DNA of 64,000 bases from UBA7396 sp034676185. Its GTDB lineage: Bacteria; Patescibacteriota; Gracilibacteria; BD1-5; UBA6164. Below, piece by piece: positions 1-11,227 of the stretch. The notes under the pieces were generated by a model, which did not search any database, was not told where the DNA came from, and saw only the letters and a program-made list of their open reading frames with translations. The stretch lies in assembly GCA_034676185.1 (NCBI GenBank), contig JAUCCN010000001.1, positions 62,001-126,000 of the forward strand. The letters are read 5' to 3'. Each line of letters begins with the position of its first letter. Position 1 is the stretch's first letter. The position numbers were made by a program, and so were the translations under genes.

Positions 1-1406
1 TAAAAAATATTACCGTTGAAAAACTCGTATTTGGAGGAAAATGATTTGCAAGACTTAAGTCTGAAAATAAAGATATCGATGGAAAAGCAATTTTTATTTC
101 TGGATGAGTAATTCCAGGAAGTATCATCAATGTAAGAGTTTTAAAATCAAGAAAAGATTTCATTGAAGCTCAAGCTCAAGAAACGATTCAAAAATCTCCA
201 ATCGAAAAACTACATCCAAATAATATTTATGGAATGCAAGCGGGTTGTGGATGGGTAAATATTCCTTACGAAGAACAATTAAAAATAAAAGCCTGACAAA
301 TTGAAGAATCACTTTTTCATACAAAAAAACTTCAACCAAATTTAGAAATTTCTCCTATTGTTGCTTCTCCATTAGTAGATAATTATAGAAATAAAATTGA
401 ATTTAGTTTCTGAAAATTTATCTCTGCAAAACATGAAAAAAATGAACATTTTAATGTTTGATTTCATAAACAATGAGAATTTTCAAAAATTGAAGATTTT
501 GATGGAACGATTCTTATTACAGAACTAGCAAATAAAATCTATAAAGAAATAAAAGACTTTGCAAAAAATTCATGATTTCCTGTATATGATCAATTTAATG
601 GAGAATGATTTTTTAGACATATTGTGATAAGAGAAGCTTTTTTCACAAAACAAATTATGATTATTTTTTCTATAAATCATACGTTTCCTGAAATTGAAAA
701 TCTTGATTTTGTAAAAGATTTTTTCCAAGAATTAGCAAAAAAATATCCTGAAATTGCTTCTATTTACCTCAGTTTAAATAATAGCAAAGCTGATGTTGCT
801 ATTTGAGAATTACAACTCATTTATGGGAAAAAATTTATTGAAGAAAAATTACTTGGACTTACTTTTAATATTTCTCCAAAAAGTTTTTTTCAAACCAATT
901 CATGCGGTGCCGAAAAACTTTATAGTGAAGTTTTATCACAAGTTGATGCCAATAGTTTAAAAGATTTTACTGTTTTAGATTTATATGGATGAACAGGAAC
1001 TATTTGAATGGTTTTTGCTCCACATAGCAAAAAAGTAGTTTCAGTAGAACTCGTAAAAGATGCGTCAGAAGATGGAAAAGAAAATGCTTGAAAAAATAAC
1101 ATTACCAATATGGATTTTGTAAATGCAAAAGTTGAAGTGTTTTTAGATGATTATATTAAATCTTGAGAAAAAGCTGATTTGCTTATTATTGATCCACCAA
1201 GAGCTGGAATGCATCCTGATGCGCTTCCAAATATACTTAATTTTAAAACAAAAAATATTATTTATGTAAGTTGTAATCCTGCAACTCTTGCAAGAGATTT
1301 AGCGTATATTTTACAAAATAGTGATTACAAAATTATAAAAGTAACTCCAGTTGATATGTTTCCTCATACGAGTCATATTGAAACGATTGTTACATTAGAA
1401 AGATAA
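1..1406 (+). CDS. RlmD/TrmA-family RNA (uracil-5-)-methyltransferase, 5' partial
   Basis: SAM-dependent enzyme that makes 5-methyluridine in rRNA or tRNA. The start lies outside the window; the reading frame begins at base 3 and 467 residues are visible. The N-terminus looks like a TRAM RNA-binding domain. The methyltransferase domain has the SAM loop LYGGTGTIG near visible residue 326, DPPRAGMHP near 397 and the catalytic-cysteine motif CNPATLARD near 424. Two glycines of the SAM loop are encoded by TGA. The family normally holds a 4Fe-4S cluster through a CGGC-type motif; here the matching stretch reads QAGCGWVNI, so most ligands are gone. DUF167 follows after 1 nt. Family is certain; rRNA versus tRNA target is not. 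Confidence 0.9.
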
Positions 1407-1407
1407 T

Positions 1408-1707
1408 ATGCAAAATAATTTTTATACTTATGATGGAACATATCTCACCATCAATACTCTTGCAACTGCTTGAGCTAAACAAGATAGTTTTTGAAAAATT
1501 GTATGAGAGAGAATAAAAATTTCTGTAAAAAAAGCTCCTGAGAATTGAGAAGCAACAAAATATATGATAAAATTTATTGCAAAATCTTTTGGAGTTTCTA
1601 ATAAAGATATTGAACTCTTATACTGAGAATTTTCACCTCATAAAGCATTTAAAATAAAATCACCAAAAATAATTCCTGAAAAATTAAAAGAATTTATACA
1701 AATATAA
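1408..1707 (+). CDS. DUF167 (YggU-like) family protein
   Basis: Small protein of 99 residues. The central stretch APENGEATKYMIKFIAK, followed by a GEFSPHKAFKI motif, matches the DUF167/YggU family (PxxGKANxxLxxxLA...SGxxSRxK). The biochemical role of the family is not established. Glycines in both motifs are TGA. It starts 1 nt after the upstream methyltransferase stop, so the two are probably translated from one message, and a hairpin terminator follows directly. Confidence 0.85.
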
Positions 1708-1733
1708 AAAGATGAAAAAAATCATCTTTTTTT
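1707..1733 (+). terminator. Rho-independent terminator
   Basis: Inverted repeat AAAAGATGA / TCATCTTTT with a short A-rich loop, followed by a run of T. It closes the methyltransferase-DUF167 transcript. Confidence 0.75.
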
Positions 1734-1794
1734 GATTTCTCCATAAAAGTATGGTATAATTTTAAAGTACATATATTTAATAAATTTTAAGTTT

Positions 1795-2895
1795 ATGATT
1801 ATTAAAGATTTACTTTATGCAATTTTAGATATCACTACGAGAGAAAAATATCCAGATATTCACTTAAATACCTGATTTCAACCAATAATCAGAAATCACA
1901 ATGGTGATATTACTCATCTTACAAAACTTATTATTTGATGAGAAGAAATTGAAGCTCCAAAATTTACAAAAGATATGATAAAAAATATTATCATTGAACT
2001 CACCTGATATAATGGAATGGACAAATTTATGGAAAATTTTGAGCTCGATACTTCTTTTGAATACTTAGAAAAATACAGATATAGAGTAAATTGTTATATT
2101 GATAGTAATTGATACAGTATAGCAATGAGAATTATTCCAAGTGAAATTCCTAGTTTAGAAGAATTAAATCTTTGAGAAACAATAAAAGAAATGTGTCAAA
2201 AATCAAAATGACTTATATTGATGACTGGACCAACAGGAAGCTGAAAATCAACCAATCTTGCTGCTATGATTAATTATATAAATAAAAATTTTAAAAAACA
2301 TATTATCACGATTGAAGATCCTGTAGAATTTGCGTTTACTTCAGAACAAAGTCTCATAAATCAAAGAGAAATAGGAAATCATACAAAAGGTTTTGCACAA
2401 GCAATAAAATCAAGCTTAAGAGAAGATCCCGATATTATTATGATTTGAGAAATGAGAGACCCAGAAACAATTAAATCAGCAATTACACTTGCAGAAACGG
2501 GGCATTTAGTACTCTCAACTCTTCATACCAATGATACCGTACAAAGTATTGATAGAATCGTTGATGTATTTCCAAATTGACAACAAGATCAAATTCGTAT
2601 GCAACTTGCTATGAGTCTCGTATGAGTAATTTCTCAGAGATTGCTTCCAAGAATAGATATTTCCGGAAGAATTCCAGCAAGAGAAATTCTTTTAGCAAAT
2701 GATGCAGTAAGAAATCTAATTATTACCGGAAAAACTCACCAACTCTATTCTGTTATAGAAGTTTCTAGTAAGAGTGGAATGATTTTAATGGATAAATATC
2801 TCATATTTTTATACAAAAAATGAGTAATTTCAAAAGATACTCTCTTCTCATATGCAAGAGATAAAGATGGAATAGAAATGCTTATAAATGAATAA
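1795..2895 (+). CDS. pilT: PilT-type twitching-motility ATPase (first copy)
   Basis: Hexameric ATPase that drives retraction of type IV pili from the cytoplasmic side. 366 residues, normal for PilT. Walker A GPTGSGKST lies near residues 145-153, with one glycine read from TGA. The Asp box TIEDPVEF, Walker B-region DPDIIMIGEMRD near 213 and the His box TGHLVLSTLHT near 236 are all present. The N-terminal domain is diverged from the second PilT in this window (10068-11111). A cyclic-nucleotide-binding protein follows after 23 nt and may be co-expressed. Confidence 0.93.
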
Positions 2896-2918
2896 TTTTT
2901 ATAATTTGCAATAAAACT

Positions 2919-3926
2919 ATGAAAGAACAAATAAAAAATATTGATATAAATTCCCCAATACTCGAATGAATTAAAGGAAAAGAATCAAAACATAAAACTG
3001 ATATAAAGTACTTGCAAACTGATGTCATTCGACAAAATTCTCTCTTGTATTATGCAGATATTTTTGAAAAAAGTCCTTTTTTTGAAAAAAAAGTCATACA
3101 AAAAGGTGAATTACTTTTTGATGAATGAAGTCAAGATAATTATATCTATATTATCAAAAAGTGACTTCTTTCTGTAGAAAAATATACTACTCAAGACAAA
3201 ATAGAAACGAAACAACTTGCTTTATTAAAAAGTGGTGAATTTTTATGAGAAGCAAGTTTAGATAGCCATTCTTGACCAAAAGAAGCATTGATTAAAGCAG
3301 TAGAAAAATCTGAAATTCTCTGTATTGATGGAAAAAATGATATAAAAAAATTTATAGAAGAAAATCCTTCAGTAGGATATGAATTTTTAAAACATATTAT
3401 TTTAACTACTAATGAAAGACTTCTTGAGGCAAATAAAATTATTACTAGTCACTATGAGATAGAAAGAGCAATAAATGCTATGAAAGAAATAAATTCAAAA
3501 AATATTTTTGGACTTATTGATAAGATTGGTGATATTGTAGATGTTGATTATATTCTCTACTTTGAAAAACATCAAATTATGGAAAATTTTCTTACCCTCA
3601 AATATGATTCTAGATTCCCAAATAAAATGCAAGATAAAATATTTGAAAGAGCTTGATATTTTCTTAATCTTGACGAACTCTTTAGTGAATGTAATATTGC
3701 CTTTGACGATAAAATTATTATAAACAAACTCAATATTTGAAATGAAGTATATTGATATCTCATATTTGTAAGAGAGAAAAGAATATTTTCTTGAAGTGAT
3801 AAAAAAACTTTTTCTAGTTTAGCAAATTCACTTGCTTGAGTCATAAAAAAACTTTTTACTGATCAAGAATCAAAAAACAAAATTTATATTAATGAAATGA
3901 AACAATCAGTTGATGAAACTATTTAA
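2919..3926 (+). CDS. Cyclic-nucleotide-binding (Crp-like sensor) domain protein with C-terminal GAF-like region
   Basis: 335 residues. Residues about 50-165 have the beta-roll pattern of a cNMP-binding domain: FEKSPFFEKKVIQKGELLF, then DNYIYIIKKG, then LKSGEFLGEASL. No helix-turn-helix follows. The C-terminal 150 residues look like a small GAF-type domain, though I cannot name its ligand. Position directly behind pilT suggests a regulator of pilus activity, but that is inference. A strong terminator follows. Confidence 0.75.
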
Positions 3927-3962
3927 AAAATACGAAAGATAAAACTATCTTTCGTATTTTTT
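3925..3962. terminator. Bidirectional hairpin terminator
   Basis: Perfect inverted repeat around TACGAAAGAT / ATCTTTCGTA, flanked by A-run and T-run, between convergent genes (cNMP protein on +, rel on -). It can terminate both. Confidence 0.85.
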
Positions 3963-6188
3963 CTAACTTTCTATTTTTTTTATTTCAAAATTAAGAAGAT
4001 TTTCTCCTATTTTAAACTTTACCCTTTCCAAAAATCTATCAATAATTAAATAATCATGATCAAGAATTTCTAACTTTAAAAAGAGTCACATTTCAGATAT
4101 TGAAATTTTTTGTGAAGTAATTTCTAAAGTATTTATATTCATATCAAATAAAATATCTGATAAACTTTTGAGTACTCATATTTTATTTCTAAATATAAAA
4201 TGAATATCAAAAATAATATTATTAAGTTCATCTCATTCAAAATATGCACTTAAAAATCTATCTTTTGAAAGACGATTGAGAGTTTTACAATCTCTATTAT
4301 GAATAGTAATAGTTCATTTAGAATTGATATATGCAACTATTTTATCTTGTAATTTATCAGTACAACATACTCCTACCTGATATGGTAGATTTTTTTCTCA
4401 TCAAATAATAATTTCTTTTTGAGATTTATGTTTTTCTGATTCAACAATATGAGAAATCTCTTTATTTTGAGTTTTTGATTTATGATAAATATTTTTTGCT
4501 TTAAGTATCTTTTTTACAATTGCTGTTGGATTGGTAGAAAAATTTCATACTTGTTCTAAAATATCTATCCTTTCTTCAACCGTATAAATTCTATCATCAA
4601 TAGCTTTTAATAAAGTTAAATCTTTATCTAATTTTTCCAGTCAAGACTTTTCAAGTAAATTATTAAGTATTTCTCTTCCTCTATCAATATGAAGTTCAGC
4701 ATCTTCATTTCTTAAAAAACTTCTGATACAGTTTTTTGCTTTTGTTGTTTTAACAAATGAAATATAAAAAGGATTTGGTTTTTTATTTTTATCAGTCAAA
4801 ATCTCTACTACATCTCCATTTTTTAACTCCTTATCAAGTGGAGATGGTTGCCCGTTAATTTTTGCAATAGTAATATGATTTCATAAATCGGTATGAATTT
4901 CATAAGCAAAATCAATAGGAGTTGATCAAGCTGGAAGATTAATACTATCTCATCTTGGAGTTAAAACAAAAATTCTATCTTTAAATAAATCTATTTTTAA
5001 TGAATCCATAAATTCATTATTTCATAAATTTTCTGTTAAATCTTTGAGTTGTTTTACCCAATCTATATCTTGAGCTATCCTCGAACCTTTTTCTTTATAT
5101 TCAAAATGAGCTGCGACTCAAATACTTGATCTGAGTTCCATATCAAAAGTTTTTATTTGAATTTCAGTAGGTTGTTGTCTATCTTTTCTTAAAAGTCAAA
5201 TAACAGTTGTATGAAGTGATTGATATCAATTTGGCTTAGGAAGAGCTACATAATCCTTAAATCTTTTGGGTAATGGTGTCCAAAGACTATGTACTATTCA
5301 TAAAACTTTATAACAATCTCCTACCTCTGGAACTAGTATTTTTATTCCATATAAATCATATAAATCAGAAACTTGAGAAAGTCATTTTCTTTTCATTTTT
5401 TTATAAATAGAATACATTGATTTTACTCTAAAATCAACTTGATATTGAATATTTACATTTTTTAAGGCCTGATCAATTTCATGTTTTGCATTTTTTTTAA
5501 AAGAACTCATTGTATCTTGAGCATCATTTATTTCTTTTTTTATTTGTCTATATTCATTAAGAAAAAGAATTTTAAAACACTCTTCATCCAGCATGTTTTT
5601 AAAATTATGGAGTCAGAGTCTATCTGCAATTGGAGCATAAATATTGAGTGTTTCAAGAGCAATTCTTTCTCTTTTTTCTTTTTTTGGATGATATTTAAGA
5701 GTCTTCATATTATGAAGTCTATCAGAAAGTTTTACAAATATAACTCTGATATCTTCACTCATTGCCACAAACATTTTCCTGAGGCTTCCAATAGTTCTTT
5801 CCTCTCAAAAATATCTTACTTTTGAGAGTTTTTCCATTCCTGCACAAATTCTTGCTACTTCTTCTCAAAATGTTTTCAATATATCATCATAAGTTTTTGA
5901 AGTATCTTCAATAACATCATGTAAAATACAAGCTTGTATAGTATATAAGTCTGGTTTTAAATCAAGTAAAATTTGAGTTGCTTCAACTGGATGATTTATA
6001 TATGGATCTCCTGATAATCTCATAACTCAGTGATGGGCCTCACGAGCAAATAAATATGCTTTTTTCACTTCATTTTCAATATATTCTGGAGAAAGTTCAC
6101 TTAAATAAAGACAAATATTTTTTATGAGTTTGTCTACTTTTTTATCTACAAGAGAATAGTCAATACTTATTTCAGCATTTGTTTCCAT
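3963..6188 (-). CDS. rel: RelA/SpoT-type (p)ppGpp synthetase/hydrolase
   Basis: Long-form stringent-response enzyme that makes and degrades (p)ppGpp. 741 residues. The N-terminal HD hydrolase domain keeps HH at 52-53, HDVIEDT at 90-96 and DRLHNMKTL from 156. The synthetase domain is in the middle; a TGS domain follows at about 400-460 (TPRGDSINLPAGSTPIDFAYEIHT), and the C-terminus is ACT-like. Because the hydrolase motifs look intact, it is probably bifunctional. Many glycines are TGA. The gene is divergent from the pseudopilin at 6318. Confidence 0.93.
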
Positions 6189-6254
6189 ATACTTCCTTAT
6201 TATTATCTATTTGAGCTTCTATTGTAATTATTTTTTTAAAAAAGTAAAAAAAAC

Positions 6255-6282
6255 TTTACAATTCATTGAATTCACATATTAT
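6255..6282 (+). promoter_or_regulatory. Candidate sigma-70-type promoter for the pseudopilin
   Basis: TTTACA (6255-6260) and TATTAT (6277-6282) with a 16-nt spacer, 35 nt upstream of the pseudopilin start. In DNA this AT-rich, chance matches are common. Confidence 0.45.
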
Positions 6283-6317
6283 AAACCCGTTATTTTTATT
6301 TTTTTATAATACATTTT

Positions 6318-7139
6318 ATGAAAAAAAATTTAAAGGCTTTTTCTCTTGTAGAACTTCTCGTAGTAATTACTATTTTAGCTATTATTTCAGTAGTTGCCTA
6401 TCAAAGTTTTTGATGAGCAACTGATAAAGCATTTACCTCAAGAAAGATAAATGATGTTTCTACTATTGAAACAGCACTACAACAATATAAAGTTGATAAA
6501 AATCAATATCCTCCTGTAGATCTCTATGATTCTGATAAAAATGTATGGTGATATAGTTCTTGAACTACTGCTACTCCAAGTAATACATTTAGCGTAACTC
6601 TTGATGGGCAAGAAGTAAGTTCTGTCAATCCTTGAGCTGGATGATGAGGAGTTATATATGGAAGTGGGATCTCTCAAATCTGAGCAAAAGGAACTATTTC
6701 TCAAGAAACAATGGGAAAACAATATCTTTCAAAAGATCTCTATGATCCTGAATTATGAGATATTAAAATTAAAAATGGTGGAACATTTATTGAAAAATGA
6801 ATTGGAAGATACGTATATGCTGTTTATGCAAAATCAAATGGTGCAGTATGGGATAGAAATAAAGGATGAAACTATTTTAATATAGCCTATACAGTAAAAA
6901 AGGAAGGAACTGATAGTTATATCACAAAAATAGTGTGAGACTATGATGATAATTCTTGTTTTGATAATAAATCAAATTGTCCAAAAACACTCATTTGAAG
7001 TTATACTGGAACAACTTTAGAAAATACATACCTAATTGATAATCAAGAACAAGGAAAAACAAATTCTGGAACAGATATAATCGGTGTTTTTGGTTCTACT
7101 GTTTCAAATCAATGAATCCCTTATACTATCAATTTTTAG
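6318..7139 (+). CDS. Type IV pilin-like protein (pseudopilin)
   Basis: 273 residues with a prepilin leader: KAFSLVELLVVITILAIIS, with Glu at +5 of the mature part, then a membrane-spanning helix. The C-terminal domain is glycine- and aromatic-rich; most of the glycines are TGA. It holds two cysteines in DNSCFDNKSNCPK that could form a loop like the pilin D-region. Likely cut by a prepilin peptidase and built into a pilus or secretion pseudopilus. Two nt after the stop comes the barstar gene. Confidence 0.85.
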
Positions 7140-7142
7140 TAT

Positions 7143-7421
7143 ATGAAAAGTTTTATAATTCATGGAAATCATCTAAGAAACTTAGATGATTTTTATAATC
7201 AAATTGAGGAATTATTTCTCAAAAATAGTAATTTCAAATTTTGAAGAAATTTAGATGCTTTTTCTGATATTTTATCTTGATGATTTTGAAGTTTTGAAGA
7301 AAAAGAAAAAATAGAAATCATTTGGAAAGATTTTGAAATTTCAAAAAAATATTTAAAAAATATTGAAATCATTGAAGAAATTATTTCAGAACAGGAAGAT
7401 ATCACATTTATAAAAGCTTAG
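7143..7421 (+). CDS. Barstar-family ribonuclease inhibitor
   Basis: 92 residues, the usual barstar length. Barstar-like pattern: FIIHGNHLRNLDDFYNQI near the N-terminus, the central NLDAFSDILSGGFG, and the IIW...SKKYL segment. Three of the glycines are TGA. Barstar blocks barnase-type RNases by direct binding. No barnase-like gene lies next to it, so it is an orphan here; it could protect against a toxin delivered by other cells. The gene ends inside a hairpin shared with the convergent methyltransferase. Confidence 0.8.
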
Positions 7422-7441
7422 TTTTTTAAAACTAAGCTTTT
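7412..7441. terminator. Shared hairpin containing both stop codons of convergent genes
   Basis: Inverted repeat AAAAGCTTAGTTT / AAACTAAGCTTTT. The TAG of barstar (+) and the TAG of the methyltransferase (-) each lie inside one arm, so both proteins end in the dipeptide Lys-Ala from the same palindrome. Confidence 0.75.
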
Positions 7442-8109
7442 ATAATACTTACAAAATTTCTTTCATTATCAAAAAGTTTATTTTCTACTATTTCATATCA
7501 AGTTTTTTCAAACAAAAATTCTAATTCTTGTAATGAAAAGCAGTGATAAAATCTTTCAAATTCTCAAATTTTTATATTAAAATCTTTCCCCCAAAATTTA
7601 TTCTCGGAGTTTTCTATATAAGAATCCGCATATTTTTGCTTATTCAAATTACTTTCTAATGCCCAATTGGTCATAAAAATATATGTTCAAGGAACAATAA
7701 TATTTTTTAATCTTTCTAATACTTGGATTCTTTCATCTATTGTTCATAAATGATGAAAAGAGGCAATAAAAAATACACTTTCAAATTTTTTTTGACTTAT
7801 TTTATCTATTTCTAACATATCAATTACTTGAAAATCATCAGTTCCAAACTTCTTTTTTGCTTCATCAATCATACCAACAGAAGCATCAATTCAAAAATAA
7901 TCAATATCACTAATGAATTGACTTTTTATAAAATGATCTAAAAGTCGCCCATTTCAACAACCAATATCTAAAATCTTTTTTTCATCAATAAATTCGGAAT
8001 ATTTTTCTAAAAAATACTCTATTTCTTCCCATTTCATATTCTTTCTTGACTCAGAAAAAGTTTGAGAAAATAAATCATAATTCACTTTTTGTACAATTTT
8101 ATTTGACAT
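7432..8109 (-). CDS. SAM-dependent methyltransferase (class I)
   Basis: 225 residues. Motif I ILDIGCGNGRLLDHF lies near residue 44, followed by an acidic YFGIDASVGMIDEAKKKF segment and a FESVFFIASFHHLG motif. The domain resembles tRNA-uridine (ABH8/Trm9-like) and general Methyltransf_11/25 enzymes; the substrate cannot be named. An in-frame ATG 60 nt upstream (8169) exists, but the motif spacing fits the start used here. Confidence 0.78.
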
Positions 8110-8190
8110 TAATAAAAAATTACATATAAATAGGTGGTAATCCAGAGTCATGAGTATATGCTTTTGCATTTCTGAATTTCTCCTCCCTTG

Positions 8191-8237
8191 GGCTTTTACA
8201 AGCCTTTAAGCCACTTCCCAAAAGTGGCTTTTTTTTT
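8191..8237 (+). terminator. Two tandem hairpins ending in a T-run on + strand
   Basis: GGCTT/AAGCC (8191-8204) is followed by AAGCCACTT / AAGTGGCTT (8208-8230) and seven further T. The U-run is on the + strand, but both flanking genes are on the - strand, so this terminates either nothing known or a small + strand RNA. The last bases overlap the argS stop. Confidence 0.6.
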
Positions 8238-9987
8238 ACATTTTTTCTGGTAATCTAATTGCTAAAATATCAAAAATAATTTTTAAAGTTTCAATATATT
8301 TTGCAATTAATTTTAGATTTAAAAGCTTTTTTTCAATATTTTCTTCTCACAAGATATTCATATTATTATAAAAATGCGAAAAGTTTTTTGCAAGATTATA
8401 AGCATATATAACTAAATGATGATGAGAAATATTTTCTGCTATTCACAGTAAAGTTTCATTCAATGCTCAAATATCTTTATATAATAAAATTTGTTCAGAA
8501 GTTGAAAAAACTTCATTTATCTTTGAAGAATTAATACTCTGAGCAGAAATTCAAGATTTCTCTAAAATTCTCAAAGCTCTTACATAAGAATAAGCAACAT
8601 ACGGAAAACTATTTCATTCAAAAGTCATAAATTCATCCCAATCAAAAATCATATCTGTCATTCTTGCTTTTGATAAATATCAGTATTTTATAGCTCAAAT
8701 TCATATAATTTCTCATAAATTCACTAAATCTTTAGGAGAAATTTCAGGATTTTTTTCAAGAAGTATTTTTTGAGCTCTTTGTGTTGCTTCATCAAGTAAA
8801 TCTTCTAATTTAATAATATTTCCTTTTCTAGTACTCATAGCTCAAGTTTTGAGCGAAATAAATCCATTTCATGCAAAAAATAATTTTTGTTTTTCTAGCC
8901 ATCAAATATTTGAAGCTATTTCAAAAGCTTGTTTAAAATGAAGCTCTTGTCTCATATCAACATGATAGATAATTTTTTCTGGATTCCAATTTTCTACTCT
9001 ATATTTTATAGCTGCTAAATCTGATGCAAGATATCAGTGAGTTCCATCTTTTTTTGCTAAAATACAACTTGGAAGTTTTGTTGTTTCATCAAAAATAACT
9101 CATACAGAACCATCCTCATTTTGAGTTGCAATATTTTTTCCTAGTAATTCTTTTACAATATCAGACATATTATATTTTAAATCTGGATAATTTTCTATTT
9201 TTGGAAGTCAAATTCCCTCATAAAAACTTTCTCAAATATTATAATCTGATTTTACTCAAAGTTTATCAAGCTGAATTTGCATTGCTTTAATACTTTCAGC
9301 AGTAAACGATTTCCATAATTTAATAGATTCAATATCTCACTCTGAAAGTTTTTTAAATTCTTGTCTCGTTTTTTCCTCCAAAGTATCATTTTTTTCAATT
9401 TCTTCTGTAATTTTTACATAAAGTTCAAATAAATGTCATACAGCATTTTCTTGTAATTTATCTTTATTTCCCCACATTTTATAGGCTAAAATAAGTTTTC
9501 CAAATATAATTCCCCAATCTCATAAGTGGCTATCTCATATTACCTGATATCATAAAATTCTATAAAGATTTATAGTCACTTGACCTTGATTTGGAGTACA
9601 CATATGTCCTATATGGAGAGGTTTTCATACATTTGCTCAAATATAATCCACTATTATTATTTTTCAAGCTCCTATATTCGGTATCTCTACTGTTTCATAC
9701 AAAAATAATTCAGTATAAAATGAATAACTTAATTTAAAGTTAAGATAAGGTCAAGCAACTGTTATTTCCATAAAATTCGGATTTTTTCCTAAATTTTCTT
9801 TTAATTCATTTGCAATCATTGCAGGATTTTTTGCTGTAGATTTTGCAAGTAGAAAAGGAGCAAAACAAAAATCACCAAGTTCTTTTTTAGGTGGGTTTTC
9901 TAGTTTTATTTCAATTATATCAATAGAATACAATTCTTTAATAGTTTGTTTTAATAAAATGGCAACTCTTTCTTTTATGATATTCAT
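8236..9987 (-). CDS. argS: Arginyl-tRNA synthetase
   Basis: Class I aminoacyl-tRNA synthetase that charges tRNA-Arg. 583 residues, normal size. The N-terminal Add-1-type domain is followed by the HIGH motif in GANVGKPLHIGHM, and by the KMSKS equivalent in GAMSTRKGN. The C-terminal helical anticodon-binding domain ends in IFDILAIRLPEKM, a typical ArgRS tail. Many glycines are TGA. Confidence 0.96.
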
Positions 9988-10040
9988 AATATGGTATTAA
10001 AAATAATTTTTTTGATTATATAAATAAATGCTTAAAAATC

Positions 10041-10069
10041 AAAAAAAGCTTTGAAAATTCAAAGCTTTT
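10041..10069 (-). terminator. Rho-independent terminator after pilT (second copy)
   Basis: AAAAGCTTTGAA / TTCAAAGCTTTT stem; on the - strand it is followed by a T-run. It overlaps the pilT stop codon. Confidence 0.8.
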
Positions 10070-11111
10070 ACATATCATCCATAAAATAATTTATATAATC
10101 TCCTTCATTGACTACTCCCTTATCTCTCAAATTATCAGCATAATTCTTCATAGTTACCATTCATTCTGACTGTCCCATTTCAATAGCATTATTAATTTGA
10201 ACGAGATCTCAAGAACGGATTAAATTTCTAATTCATGGTGTCATCATCATTACCTCATAAATTCAAACTCTTCCTCCACCAATTTTTGGAATAAGTCTTT
10301 GAGATAATACTCAAAATAATATGTCTCAGAGTTTATAACGAAATGAATGTTGTAATTCAGGATGAAAAAAATTTACTAAACGAGTAATAGTTTGCACTGA
10401 ACCTGCCGTATGAAGAGTTGAAATTACAAGATGTCCTGTTTCAGCAAGTTCTACTGCGGCTTCTACTGTTTCTTTATCTCTCATCTCTCATACCATTACT
10501 ATATCTGGGTCTTCTCTCATCGCAGCTCTAAGAGCTGTTGCAAATGATTTAGTATCTTTTCCTACTTCTCTTTGAGAGAAAATAGATTTATCATCTTTAA
10601 AAATAAATTCTGTTGGGTCTTCAATAGTTAAAATATGTTCTCTTCTATTTTTATTGATAGCATCTAAAATAGAAATCATAGAAGTTGATTTTCAAGACCC
10701 AGTTGGCCCAGTAACCAGAATAAGTCCTCATTTTGCTTTAGTAAATTTTTCCACTCATCTTGGTAAACCAAGTTCTGCAATAGTTTTTGGCTCTGATGCT
10801 ATTTTTCTTAAAACAAATGCAATTCTTCATAATTTATAAAATGCATTTACTCTAAATGGAGTACCATCAGTATGAATATATGCAAAATCTGCATCTCTTT
10901 TTTCTAAAAATTCTTTTACTGCTTCTTTATTATCCTGAAATAATTCAAGTAAAATTTGACGTGCCTTCATTGAATCAAGTGCTGCTCCAGCAACTTTTCC
11001 AAGTTCTCCATGAATTCTAAATCAAATATTTTCTCATTCTGACATATGAATATCTGAAGCTCATATTTTTATACAATGGTCTAAAATTGGTCAAATAGTT
11101 AAATTAGCCAT
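10068..11111 (-). CDS. pilT: PilT-type twitching-motility ATPase (second copy)
   Basis: 347 residues and closer to canonical PilT than the copy at 1795. The N-terminus is IKIGASDIHMSEG. Walker A GPTGSGKST lies near 130, with TIEDPTEF, DPDIVMVGEMRD and TGHLVISTLHT following, and a C-terminal GIYEVMMMTPGIRNLI. Powers pilus retraction or a related machine. Upstream lies an acidic coiled-coil gene and a nested-hairpin leader. Confidence 0.95.
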
Positions 11112-11148
11112 AAAAATAAGTTATAAATTAAAAGGAAAATAGAAAATA

Positions 11149-11216
11149 AAGAATTTAAAAGTTCCCTTGAGATGAAAAAGTTTCTGTGTTATTTTTCATC
11201 AATATTTTAAATTCTT
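11149..11216 (-). promoter_or_regulatory. Nested double hairpin in the pilT leader
   Basis: Outer 12-bp perfect stem (11149-11160 with 11205-11216) encloses a 9-bp stem GATGAAAAA / TTTTTCATC (11171-11179 with 11192-11200). It lies between the coiled-coil gene and pilT, 38 nt upstream of the pilT start. Could end transcription of the upstream gene or act as a leader structure. Confidence 0.5.
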
Positions 11217-11227
11217 CACTTTTTTTA

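Noticed and set aside
8110..8169. Upstream ATG extending the methyltransferase by 20 residues
   Set aside because: Adds a hydrophobic stretch not typical of the family.
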